Below, in pieces: positions 1 through 7,664 of a stretch of 44,789 nucleotides of DNA; the stretch's first letter is position 1; every line of letters starts with the position of its first letter. This DNA is from Haloferax denitrificans ATCC 35960 (GTDB taxonomy: Archaea; Halobacteriota; Halobacteria; Halobacteriales; Haloferacaceae): positions 1 through 44,789 of the forward strand of contig NZ_AOLP01000007.1 of the NCBI RefSeq assembly GCF_000337795.1, read 5' to 3'. The position numbers and the translations under genes were made by a program. The notes beneath the pieces are model-generated. The model was not told where the DNA came from. It worked only from the letters and a program-made list of their open reading frames with translations, and did no database searches.

Positions 1-1002
1 GACCTCGTCGCCGACCACTTCGGCATCCGCCTCGCCGACTTCCCGGTCGACGGCGGCGTCGGCGCGAGGGGTGCGGACGATGCGGGCGGCGCAGTCGTCG
101 CTCCGCTCTCTCGCTCGCTCTCGTCGCTTCCGGTCGCGCCGCTTGTCTTCGTCGCCCTTCTCGTCGCGGCGGTCGTCGTGACCGCCGGCCCGGCCGGCGT
201 GCCGTTCGGGCCGGCGCTCGGCGGACAACAGTCACCGGTTCCGACGCCGGCCGCGACGACGACCGCAGAGCCGACGCCGACGCCCGAACCGCGGGCGGTC
301 GCCCCCGGCGTGACCACCGCGGGCGTCGAGAACGCGACGCGCCTCGCGGCGGCCCACCGCCGGGCCGCGTCGACTCGGTCGTACCGCTGGACGCTCGGCT
401 ACCGCGAGTCAATCGCCGGCGACGAGACGGGCCGCGAGGTCGAGGTCGTCCTCGTCGAGGCCCCGAACGTCTACGTCTCCGAGGTGGATCGAACCGGCCG
501 ACTCCGGGCGTTCCCGCGCCCGACCGCCTCCGAGGACGCCTACGCCGACGGGACCACGCGCTACGCCCGCCGCCCCGCCGAGCCGGACGGCGTCGCCGCC
601 CGCGTCCTCGACTCCGACGTGCGCGACGGGCCGGGGCGGCAGGCCTCGCGCGCCGCCCGCTACGTCGACTGGTATCTCTCGACCGACGAGACGAGCGTGA
701 CGCGCGTGGGGAACGCGACGAACGCGAGCGTCGAAAACGAGATGGCGCTGTATCGAATCGAGGGCCGCGGCACCGACTTCCCGCGGTCGCGCGACTATCG
801 GGTCGAAGCAATCGTCGAAGAAGACGGGTTCGTCCGCTCGATGCGCGTCACCTACGAGACCCGCGACGGCCTCGGCGTCGAGGTCTGGTTCGCGTACGAC
901 GCGGTCGGCGAGACGACGGTCACGCGACCGGCGTGGCTCGACCGCGCCGGCGGGTCGAACGGCGGCCGGACTGTCGCCCCCGCGGCGAGCCCGAGCGGGT
1001 AG
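1..1002 (+). CDS. membrane-anchored protein with extracytoplasmic domain (5' end missing)
   Basis: The reading frame is open from base 1 to the TAG at 1000-1002, so the start lies outside the window. About 40 residues, apparently cytoplasmic, precede a hydrophobic segment at fragment residues 43-61. A Thr/Pro/Ala-rich linker follows, then an extracellular-looking domain of about 230 residues. The domain opens with NATRLAAAHRRA and carries several N-x-T/S sites, a layout that recalls the many haloarchaeal surface proteins of the DUF7537 type; that resemblance is from memory. No lipobox is visible, so anchoring would be by the membrane helix. Function unknown. The coding assignment is firm; the family is tentative. 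Confidence 0.75.
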   Translation, partial: DLVADHFGIRLADFPVDGGVGARGADDAGGAVVAPLSRSLSSLPVAPLVFVALLVAAVVVTAGPAGVPFGPALGGQQSPVPTPAATTTAEPTPTPEPRAVAPGVTTAGVENATRLAAAHRRAASTRSYRWTLGYRESIAGDETGREVEVVLVEAPNVYVSEVDRTGRLRAFPRPTASEDAYADGTTRYARRPAEPDGVAARVLDSDVRDGPGRQASRAARYVDWYLSTDETSVTRVGNATNASVENEMALYRIEGRGTDFPRSRDYRVEAIVEEDGFVRSMRVTYETRDGLGVEVWFAYDAVGETTVTRPAWLDRAGGSNGGRTVAPAASPSG

Positions 1003-1041
1003 CGTCCGGCGCGCTCGGTCGCGTCTCGGTGTTCGCGGCGC

Positions 1042-1560
1042 TTACTGCTCGACGTCGACCGATTCGAGGACCACGTCGGACACCGGCTTGTCCTCGCGGT
1101 CGGTCGGGACCGAGCCGATGTCCTCGACGACGTCCATGCCGTCCGTGACCTTCCCGAAGACGGCGTGTTTGCCGTCGAGGTGGGGCTGGGCGTCGAGGGT
1201 GATGAAGAACTGCGAGCCGTTCGTGTTGGGGCCGCGGTTCGCCATCGAGAGCACGCCGGGACCGTCGTGGCTGAGGTCCGAGTGGAACTCGTCGTCGAAG
1301 GTGTAGCCGGGGCCGCCGCGGCCGGTTCCCGTCGGGTCGCCGCCCTGAATCATGAACTCCGAGATGATGCGGTGAAAGAGGATGTCCTCGTAGAGGGGTT
1401 CGCCCTCCATCGTCTCGTCCGTCTCGGGGTGGACCCACGTCTTCTCGCCCGTCGCGAGGCCGATGAAGTTCTCGACCGTGTTCGGGACCTTGTCCTCGAA
1501 GAGTTCGACCGTGATGTCGCCCTTGTTCGTGTGGAGCGTGGCCGTTGGGTTGTCGCTCAT
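1042..1560 (-). CDS. cyclophilin-type peptidyl-prolyl cis-trans isomerase
   Basis: This 172-residue protein has the complete cyclophilin fold signature. The motifs in order are [28 protein letters not shown], the [16 protein letters not shown] core and the HAVFGKV segment. The active-site Arg (FHR), Gln (QGGD) and Phe/Phe of SQFFI are present. No signal peptide is seen, so it should act on proline bonds in cytoplasmic proteins. Length equals the usual single-domain cyclophilin. The ATG start is directly followed by the [14 protein letters not shown] beta strand, leaving no spare N-terminus. It converges with the gene ending at 1002. Confidence 0.95.
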   Translation of the reverse strand: MSDNPTATLHTNKGDITVELFEDKVPNTVENFIGLATGEKTWVHPETDETMEGEPLYEDILFHRIISEFMIQGGDPTGTGRGGPGYTFDDEFHSDLSHDGPGVLSMANRGPNTNGSQFFITLDAQPHLDGKHAVFGKVTDGMDVVEDIGSVPTDREDKPVSDVVLESVDVEQ

Positions 1561-1738
1561 ACTCGACCCGTCGGGCGGGCGAGTGAAAACCGTGCCGCCT
1601 CGGGGCCGGTCGCGGGGCTGACACGACCCGCTGGTTCACCGTCGGTGACATGACCGCGCTCGGCTCGGGTGTCCCGTTCGGCTCTCCTGACTGTCACACC
1701 GACAGACGTTTCTCTCCCCCGCGACCGAGTGGTGTGAG

Positions 1739-1774
1739 ATGACATCACAATTCGACGGAGGGCGGTCGGAATGA
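1739..1774 (+). other. possible 11-codon leader ORF overlapping the BASS start
   Basis: An ATG at 1739 opens a short frame (MTSQFDGGRSE) whose TGA at 1772-1774 overlaps the ATG of the transporter at 1771 as ATGA. This geometry is typical of translational coupling. It may equally be chance, since no Shine-Dalgarno sequence precedes either start. Confidence 0.2.
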
Positions 1775-2748
1775 ACGTCCGCTCGACTCTCGAACGCCTG
1801 TCGGAACTCGCCAACACCTACTTCGTCGGCCTCGTGCTCCTCGCGTCGGCCGCCGCGTTGGCGCAACCGGACCTGTTCACGTGGATTGCACCGTACATCT
1901 CGCCGCTCCTCGGGCTCATCATGCTCGGGATGGGACTGACGCTCCAGCCCGTGGACTTCCGCCGACTCGCGGAGCGCCCGCGAGACGTGGCCATCGGCGC
2001 GCTCGCCCAGTGGCTCATCATGCCGACCGCCGCCTACGCGCTCACGGTCGTCCTGTCTCTCCCGCCGGAACTCGCCGTCGGCGTCATCCTCGTCGGCGCG
2101 GCCCCCGGCGGCACCGCCTCGAACGTCATGGCCTACCTCGGGAAAGGCGACGTGGCGCTGTCGGTCGCCATCACGACCGTCACCACGCTGGCCGCGCCGC
2201 TCGTCATGCCCGCGTGGGTCGTCGCGCTCGCCGGCGAACAGCTTCAGGTCGGCTTCATGGACCTGTTCGTCAACATCCTGCAAATCGTCTTCATCCCGGT
2301 CGTGCTCGGCTTCGCGCTCCGCCTCCTGCTCGACCGCAACGCCCCCGAGGTCGCCGAGGTCGGCCTCGACGTGTTCCCGCTCGTCTCGGTCCTGAGCATC
2401 GTCGCCATCGTCGCGGCCGTCGTCGGCCTCAACGTCGACACCATCCTCGGCGCGGGCGCGGCCGCCATCGGAGCCGTCGTCCTCCACAACGCCATCGGCC
2501 TCGGCACCGGCTACGGCACCGGCCGCCTCGCCGGGATGTCCGAAGACCGCGTCCGGACGACGACGTTCGAGGTGGGCCTCCAGAACAGCGGGCTCGCGGC
2601 GGCCCTCGCGCTGTCGTTCTTCTCGCCCGCCGCCGCCCTGCCGCCCGCGCTGTTCAGCGTCTGGCACAACATCACCGGCCCGCTCCTCGCCAGTTACTTC
2701 TCCCGGACCGCGAGCGACTCGTCGGGTGGCGCGCCCGCAGACGACTGA
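1771..2748 (+). CDS. bile acid:sodium symporter (BASS) family transporter
   Basis: This is a 325-residue membrane protein with about nine to ten hydrophobic helices. It carries BASS/SBF motifs: the GLIMLGMGLTL segment near residues 48-58, the VGAAPGGTASNVMAYL loop near 109-124 and TTFEVGLQNSGLAAALA near 263-279. These correspond to the two crossover regions that form the sodium and substrate sites in this family. BASS proteins import organic anions such as bile acids, pantoate or keto acids with sodium; the substrate here cannot be read from sequence. The start at 1771 sits just before the first helix. Confidence 0.92.
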   Translation: MNVRSTLERLSELANTYFVGLVLLASAAALAQPDLFTWIAPYISPLLGLIMLGMGLTLQPVDFRRLAERPRDVAIGALAQWLIMPTAAYALTVVLSLPPELAVGVILVGAAPGGTASNVMAYLGKGDVALSVAITTVTTLAAPLVMPAWVVALAGEQLQVGFMDLFVNILQIVFIPVVLGFALRLLLDRNAPEVAEVGLDVFPLVSVLSIVAIVAAVVGLNVDTILGAGAAAIGAVVLHNAIGLGTGYGTGRLAGMSEDRVRTTTFEVGLQNSGLAAALALSFFSPAAALPPALFSVWHNITGPLLASYFSRTASDSSGGAPADD

Positions 2749-2838
2749 GTCGGCCGAAAGACACGCGACGCGATTTTTCGACTCGCCGGCTGGGAACCGA
2801 CGCCACGTTAATGTATTGCGAGAGATAAGCACTACTGC

Positions 2839-3078
2839 ATGGTACGAAACGTCGGCACGCTCGACCGGACTGTTCGCCTCGCGCTCGGTGCGCTGTTCGT
2901 CATCGGCGGGGTCGGAAGCTACGCGGGGCTGTTCTCGCTCGGACTCGGGCCGGTTCCCGCGGCGCTCGGAGCCGCGTTCGTCGCCGCCGTCGGCGTCGTC
3001 CTGCTCGCGACCGGGTTCCGCCGGACGTGTCCGCTGTATCTGCCGTTCGGCATCGACACGTCGGACGACCGGAACTGA
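2839..3078 (+). CDS. small two-helix membrane protein, DUF2892 (YgaP-like) family
   Basis: This 79-residue protein opens with MVRNVGTLDRTVRLALGALF, the classic start of DUF2892 proteins. It has two hydrophobic helices (about residues 13-32 and 36-57) and then a CPLY motif. The same membrane unit is attached to the rhodanese YgaP in bacteria, but here it stands alone. Role unknown, probably membrane-associated sulfur or redox chemistry by analogy. A TATA-like TTAATGTATT lies about 25-32 nt before the ATG, consistent with a leaderless transcript. Confidence 0.85.
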   Translation: MVRNVGTLDRTVRLALGALFVIGGVGSYAGLFSLGLGPVPAALGAAFVAAVGVVLLATGFRRTCPLYLPFGIDTSDDRN

Positions 3079-3169
3079 CGGTCGCACCCCGCCGCACCCC
3101 GCCGCGCCCCGCGCCGTCTGCTTTTCTCGCTCCCCTAACTACAAGACACCCCACCGCGATGCGTCGGAT

Positions 3170-4195
3170 ATGCACACCGCGGAGACCGTGACGCTCACCC
3201 GCCTCCCCTCCGGCGTCCCGGTACAGACGACCGTTCACACCTACGAACCAAAAGACGGGACCGACGGCCCGACGCTCTACGTGCAGGCCGCCCAGCACGG
3301 CCGGGAAATCAACGGCACCGAAGTGCTCCGCCGACTGCACGGCCGCCTCGAACGCGCGGAGCTCTCGGGGCGGGTCGTCGCCGTCCCCGTCGCCGACCCG
3401 CTGACGTTCGACCGCGTCTCCTACGTCACGCCCGAGGCGCTCGACTCCGTCAACTCCAACATGAACCGCGTCTGGCCGGGCGACGCCGGCGGCTCGCTCC
3501 ACCAGCGCATGGCCGCGAAGCTCTGGGAGTACATCAGCGACGCCGACGCCATCGTCGACCTCCACACCGGGAGCCCGGACATGCTCACTCACACCGTCTA
3601 CCTCCGGGGCGACGAGTCGTCCCGCGACCTCGCGCGGGCGTTCGGCGTCGACATCCTCCTCGCGGAGGCCGCCGGGGAGGACGCCGACGACGAGTGGACC
3701 GAACGGAGCTTCGACGGCAAGCTCCGCGTCGCGGCCACGAACGCGGGCATCCCCTCTATCACGCCCGAACTCGCCCACAACAAACAGCTCGTCGAGCCGG
3801 CCATCGTCGCCGGCGTCGAGGGCCTCCTCAACGTCTGCCGCGACATGGGCATCCTCTCGGGCGCGGTCGAGCCGTGGGACGGCCGCACCTACCGCAACCA
3901 CCTCGGCCGCGTGCAGGCCGCCGCCTCGGGCCTGTTCGTCGCCCGCGAGGACGTCGAACTCGCCCGCGAGGTCCGCCCCGGCGACCACCTCGGCTGGGTG
4001 TACGACCCGACCACCTACGAGGTGCTCCAGGAGGTCGAAGCCGAGCGCGCGGGCATCGTCTACTCCATCGCCCGCGAGGCGACCGTCACGGGCGGCGAGA
4101 CGCTCGTCGGCATCGCGCTCCCGCTGGACGACGGCGAGGGCGACACCGAAGGCGGCGACCCCTTCGACGAGGCCGACGGCGACCTCGACATCTAG
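3170..4195 (+). CDS. succinylglutamate desuccinylase/aspartoacylase family zinc hydrolase
   Basis: This is a 341-residue enzyme of the M14-like AstE/AspA family. Zinc ligands are visible in QAAQHGREINGTE (H and E, near residues 43-52) and VDLHTGSPD (H). The SITPELA segment near residue 200 fits the catalytic Glu region. The C-terminal third forms a beta-rich domain with a lipoyl-like GDHLGWVYD segment, as in many archaeal members. Such enzymes split N-acyl amino acids; the true substrate is unknown. The start at 3170 was chosen because upstream sequence in this frame lacks protein-like character. The C-terminus ends in an acidic tail. Confidence 0.88.
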   Translation: MHTAETVTLTRLPSGVPVQTTVHTYEPKDGTDGPTLYVQAAQHGREINGTEVLRRLHGRLERAELSGRVVAVPVADPLTFDRVSYVTPEALDSVNSNMNRVWPGDAGGSLHQRMAAKLWEYISDADAIVDLHTGSPDMLTHTVYLRGDESSRDLARAFGVDILLAEAAGEDADDEWTERSFDGKLRVAATNAGIPSITPELAHNKQLVEPAIVAGVEGLLNVCRDMGILSGAVEPWDGRTYRNHLGRVQAAASGLFVAREDVELAREVRPGDHLGWVYDPTTYEVLQEVEAERAGIVYSIAREATVTGGETLVGIALPLDDGEGDTEGGDPFDEADGDLDI

Positions 4196-4264
4196 AGAAA
4201 AGCGGGTCGGTCGAACTAGCGAGACCGACGCGTCGAAGCGAGCGCGTTCGAGTCGGCCGCGAGT

Positions 4265-5347
4265 TCAGAAGTCGCGCAGGTCTTCGAGCACGGCTTCCGC
4301 GTCGCCGGAGGCGATGGTCTCGCGGGCCATGTCGAGCCCCTCGTCGATGGTTTCCGCGTCTTCGCGGGCGTAGATGCGGAGCGCCGCGTTGAGGGCGACG
4401 GCGTCGGCGAAGCGGTCCTCGCGGTCGCCGGCGAGCACAGCCTCCGTGATTTCGGCGGAGTCGCCGGCCACGTCGTCCTCGTCGACGCCGAGGTCGTCGT
4501 ACTCGAAGTCCATGCCGTACTCGGCGGTCTCGATGTCGAAGTCGTCGAAGGTGGCCTCGCCGTCGTCGCCGGCGGTCCACTCGGCGACCTTCGTGTAGCC
4601 GGGGCGGATGTCGTCGTAGCCCTCCATCCCCTGGAACATGAGCACGCGGTCGAGGTCGTGGTGCTCGCTCTCTTCGAAGGTGTTGACCATCTTCTTGGCG
4701 AACGCGAGGTGGTAGAACGACCCGAGGTGGACCGAGGCGTTCGCGGGGTTGGCGATGGTCTCGATGGTGTTGACGAACGTTCGGACGCCCATGTTGTCGC
4801 GGCGCTCCCAGAGGGCGTGGATGGCGGGGTTAAACCGCGGCTGGTAGTAGAAGCCGAAGCCGGTGTCGTCGACCATGTCGGCGGACTCCTCGGGGTCGAG
4901 TTCCGTGCGGACGCCGAGTTCGTCGAGGACGTGCTTGTAGGCGTCCTGTTTCTGCGTCGGGACGCGGTCGCCGGAGTGGACGACGACGGGCGTGCCGGCC
5001 GCGGCGGCGACGACGCCGGCGGCGACGCCGAGGATGGCGGTCTTGCCCTTGCCGTCGTAGTTCGCGCCGCAGTCGACGGGGTCGGCGTCGGGTTCGGCGT
5101 ACTCGACGTGTTCGGCCATCACGTCGGCGTAGGCGGCGAGTTCCTCCGCGTTGTTGTGCTTCCAGCGGTTGGCGAGCCAGAACGCGCCGAGCGTCGTGTG
5201 GTCCGGTTCGCCGGCGAGGATGCGGCGCATCGCCTCGGACGCTTGCTCGCGGCTCATGTCCTCGGCGGACTTCGTGCCCGTGCCGACGACTTCCGTCATC
5301 AGACGCTTCAGCGGCCATTCCCCGAACTCGCTTTCGACTACTGACAT
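4265..5347 (-). CDS. TrpD2-like (anthranilate phosphoribosyltransferase superfamily) protein
   Basis: This is a 360-residue protein with the helical N-domain and the alpha/beta domain of the anthranilate phosphoribosyltransferase superfamily. MSREQASEAMRRILAGE and LGAFWLANRWK match the N-domain. The PRPP loop that reads GTGGD in true TrpD is here CGANYDGKGKT, and the KHGNR..SS block is VHSGDRVPTQKQD. That pattern is closer to TrpD2/YbiB proteins than to tryptophan biosynthesis enzymes. No trp genes are nearby. The ATG at 5347 begins MSVVESEFGEWPLKRLM; a T-rich TATA-like element lies about 30 nt upstream. Reaction unknown; family confident. Confidence 0.85.
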   Translation of the reverse strand: MSVVESEFGEWPLKRLMTEVVGTGTKSAEDMSREQASEAMRRILAGEPDHTTLGAFWLANRWKHNNAEELAAYADVMAEHVEYAEPDADPVDCGANYDGKGKTAILGVAAGVVAAAAGTPVVVHSGDRVPTQKQDAYKHVLDELGVRTELDPEESADMVDDTGFGFYYQPRFNPAIHALWERRDNMGVRTFVNTIETIANPANASVHLGSFYHLAFAKKMVNTFEESEHHDLDRVLMFQGMEGYDDIRPGYTKVAEWTAGDDGEATFDDFDIETAEYGMDFEYDDLGVDEDDVAGDSAEITEAVLAGDREDRFADAVALNAALRIYAREDAETIDEGLDMARETIASGDAEAVLEDLRDF

Positions 5348-5455
5348 GCCTCTGTGTTCGCGCGAGCGGTCAAAAAACGTCCCGTTCGGTCCCGTCGCCC
5401 GGGATCGACGCCGCCGTCCGAAAGCGATAGGCTTCCCGACTCCTAACGCCGGGTA

Positions 5456-6499
5456 ATGAGCGCGTTGTCGGATGATTGGCGGGACGGCATCGACGAGGTC
5501 GATGCGGCGCTTATCGACGGCTACCAGAGTGGCTTCCCGGTCGAGCAACGGCCGTTCCGCGTCGTCGCCGAGGCGTTAGGCATCGACGAGGACGACGCCC
5601 TCGACCGCGTCCGTCGGCTCCGCGAAGACGGCATCTTCCGGCGGTTCGGCCCGGTTCTCAACCCGCCCGTCATCGGGAGTTCGACCCTCGCGGCCGTCGC
5701 CGCGCCCGAGGAGCGCTTCGACGAGGTCGCCGAACTCATCAACGGCTACCGGCAGGTGAACCACAACTACCGCCGCGCCCACGAGTGGAACATGTGGTTC
5801 GTCGTCACCGCCGGCTCCCGCGAGACGCGCGACCGCATCCTCGCCGAAATCGAGGAGCGCACCGGCTGTGAGGTGCTGAACCTCCCGATGCTCACCGACT
5901 ACTACATCGACCTCGAGTTCCCCATCGTCAACGACGACCGCTTCGCCCGCGAGAGCCTCGGCGCGACCGACGTGAGCGCCACCCGCATCTCCGAGGACGC
6001 GACCGGCGACCTCTCGGCGCTCGAAGCCCGCTTGCTCGTGGAGATTCAGGGCGGCTTCCCGCTGTCGAAGACGCCCTACCGGGACGTGGCCGACGCCATC
6101 GACGCCGAGGTCGACGACGTGCTCGTCGCCGTCGAGCGCCTGCTCGCCGACGGCTGTATCAAGCGCATCGGCTGTGTCGTCAACCACATCGTCACGGGCT
6201 TTCGGAACAACTGCATGGTCGTCTGGAACGTCCCCGACGACGAACTCGACGCCCGCGGCGAGGCCGTCGGGAGCCTCCCGTACGTCACGCTCTGTTACCA
6301 CCGGCCGCGCCGCCCCGAGCAGGGCTGGGAGTACAACCTCTTTACCATGATTCACGGCCGGGACGCCGACGCCGTCGACGAGAAGATAGACGAACTCGCC
6401 GCCGACCACCTGCCCTTTGACCACGAGCGACTCTACTCGACGGCGAAACTCAAGCAGACCGGCGCGCAGTACGAGGAACTCGTGGGGTCGGACGACTGA
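5456..6499 (+). CDS. ahbA/ahbB: siroheme decarboxylase, AhbA-AhbB fusion
   Basis: The 347-residue protein holds two Lrp/AsnC-like halves in one chain. Each half has a winged-helix start (GFPVEQRPFRVVAEALG near residue 27; GFPLSKTPYRDVADAI near 200) and a RAM-like domain. The first half contains NHNYRRAHEWNMWFV and the second TLCYHRPRRPEQGWEYNLF, both typical of AhbA/AhbB. These enzymes convert siroheme to 12,18-didecarboxysiroheme, the branch to archaeal heme and heme d1. In many organisms the two subunits are separate genes, so this is a natural fusion. It is divergent from the TrpD2-like gene, with 108 bp between them. Confidence 0.92.
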   Translation: MSALSDDWRDGIDEVDAALIDGYQSGFPVEQRPFRVVAEALGIDEDDALDRVRRLREDGIFRRFGPVLNPPVIGSSTLAAVAAPEERFDEVAELINGYRQVNHNYRRAHEWNMWFVVTAGSRETRDRILAEIEERTGCEVLNLPMLTDYYIDLEFPIVNDDRFARESLGATDVSATRISEDATGDLSALEARLLVEIQGGFPLSKTPYRDVADAIDAEVDDVLVAVERLLADGCIKRIGCVVNHIVTGFRNNCMVVWNVPDDELDARGEAVGSLPYVTLCYHRPRRPEQGWEYNLFTMIHGRDADAVDEKIDELAADHLPFDHERLYSTAKLKQTGAQYEELVGSDD

Positions 6500-6586
6500 G
6501 AGGGAACGGACCAAACCCGACCGAACAGAACAGCACTCGTTTTCGACGCCTGCGCCGCCGTCCGCGTCACAGCTCACACCGAGTCG

Positions 6587-7456
6587 CTACCGCGAGAGCG
6601 GCGACATCCGGTAGAGCATCCGCGCGGCCTGCGCGACGCCGGTCTTCGCCAGCGACCCGCTTTTGAGCGCGCCGAGTTTCGCGTAGTAGCCGGACTTGAA
6701 CGCGCCCTTCTTGGCGAGGAGCGCGCTCCCGAGCGCCCCGCGCTTGGCGTAGTACGCGGACTTCCGGCCGGCCGCGCCGGCGTAGTGTTTCGTGCTCGTC
6801 GGAATCGGCGTCCGGCGACCCTGCACCTCGGTCGAACCGTTGCGGACGGCGTCCAAGATGTCGTCGGCGGTGAGGGAGGCGCGGGACACGTCGGGGATGT
6901 CGATTTCCGTGTAGGCGCGGCCGACGTACCCGACCTTGTGGGCGTCGCTCCCGGCGACGCCGGGGTACTGGCGCTTCGCCGCGAACCGGCGGGCGCGGCG
7001 GTTCTTGTAGCCCGTAAAGAGCCACGAGTTGTACGTCTCGATGGCGTCGAAGGCGTCGCCGCCCGCGGCGTCGTGATACCGGCCGAGCCGACGGCGACCG
7101 ATGCCGTGTCGGCTCCGCTGGAACGGGTGCGGGACGATGGCGACGCCGCCGCGCTCGCGCACCCAGCGGGCCGTCTCGTCCAGCGGGCGACGCCGCGGGG
7201 GAAGCTCCTCCACGCCGAGCGCGAGAAGGTGGCCGTCCGCCGTCGAGACTTCCACGCCGGGGATGCCGACGAGGCCGTACATCGGTGCGAGTTGCGCCGC
7301 TCGGAGCGACTCGTCGATGACGTCGTGGTCGGTGATGACGACGGCGTCCAACCCGATTTCGGCGGCCTGCTCCAAGATGAGCTCCACCGGGTCGTGCGCG
7401 TCGTACGAGCCTTCCGAGTGCACGTGGGGGTCGATACGGACGGTCAGCGCGGACAC
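6587..7456 (-). CDS. PHP-domain phosphoesterase with C-terminal 11-residue repeats
   Basis: This is a 289-residue protein starting at a GTG. The PHP metal motifs are clear: DPHVHSEGSYD (near 9-19), ITDHD (near 41-45), GVEVST (near 67), VPHPF (near 108) and GSDAHKV (near 168). It should be a trinuclear metal phosphoesterase acting on a small phosphorylated molecule or on nucleic acid ends. Residues 233-276 form four consecutive 11-residue units of the type SxYYAKxGALx, rich in Lys, Ala and Gly with no acidic residue. That is odd in a protein otherwise typical of an acidic halophile. It converges with the siroheme decarboxylase gene. Confidence 0.88.
   Translation of the reverse strand: MSALTVRIDPHVHSEGSYDAHDPVELILEQAAEIGLDAVVITDHDVIDESLRAAQLAPMYGLVGIPGVEVSTADGHLLALGVEELPPRRRPLDETARWVRERGGVAIVPHPFQRSRHGIGRRRLGRYHDAAGGDAFDAIETYNSWLFTGYKNRRARRFAAKRQYPGVAGSDAHKVGYVGRAYTEIDIPDVSRASLTADDILDAVRNGSTEVQGRRTPIPTSTKHYAGAAGRKSAYYAKRGALGSALLAKKGAFKSGYYAKLGALKSGSLAKTGVAQAARMLYRMSPLSR
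6629..6760 (-). repeat. four 33-nt coding repeats (11-residue units) at PHP protein C-terminus
   Basis: The encoded units are SAYYAKRGALG, SALLAKKGAFK, SGYYAKLGALK and SGSLAKTGVAQ. The AK-x-G core keeps exact 11-residue spacing. Hendecad repeats form amphipathic or membrane-lying helices in other proteins; that role here is an inference. Confidence 0.8.
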
Positions 7457-7632
7457 GACTCTTCGTTAGGCTTCGGTGAGGAAAAAGACACGCCCGAATC
7501 GTGCTAGCTCGAAGCACAGCGGTCGGGGGAGTCGGTGGCGTCCCGAATTCCACCGGAACCGGCCTCGATAGGCCTCAGCTACGGAAGATATGGGAATACA
7601 TCACGTCGCGGACGTAAATTCGTTTCAGCGAA

Positions 7633-7642
7633 TCTTTAGGAA
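7633..7642 (+). promoter_or_regulatory. TATA-like box for the Rieske protein gene
   Basis: TCTTTAGGAA lies 23-32 nt before the ATG at 7665. Position and AT content in a GC-rich context fit an archaeal TATA box for a leaderless message, and this supports 7665 over the upstream in-frame ATG at 7590. Confidence 0.45.
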
Positions 7643-7664
7643 TTATCGTGTCGAACGTGTGCAC

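Noticed and set aside
1636-3087. 483-codon open frame on the minus strand
   Set aside because: It is Arg/Asp/Glu-rich low-complexity translation lying opposite the clear BASS transporter and DUF2892 genes; GC-rich DNA keeps antisense frames open.
7590-7664. upstream in-frame ATG extending the Rieske protein by 25 residues
   Set aside because: The extension has no Rieske-family character, and a TATA-like box lies inside it, so 7665 is the better start.
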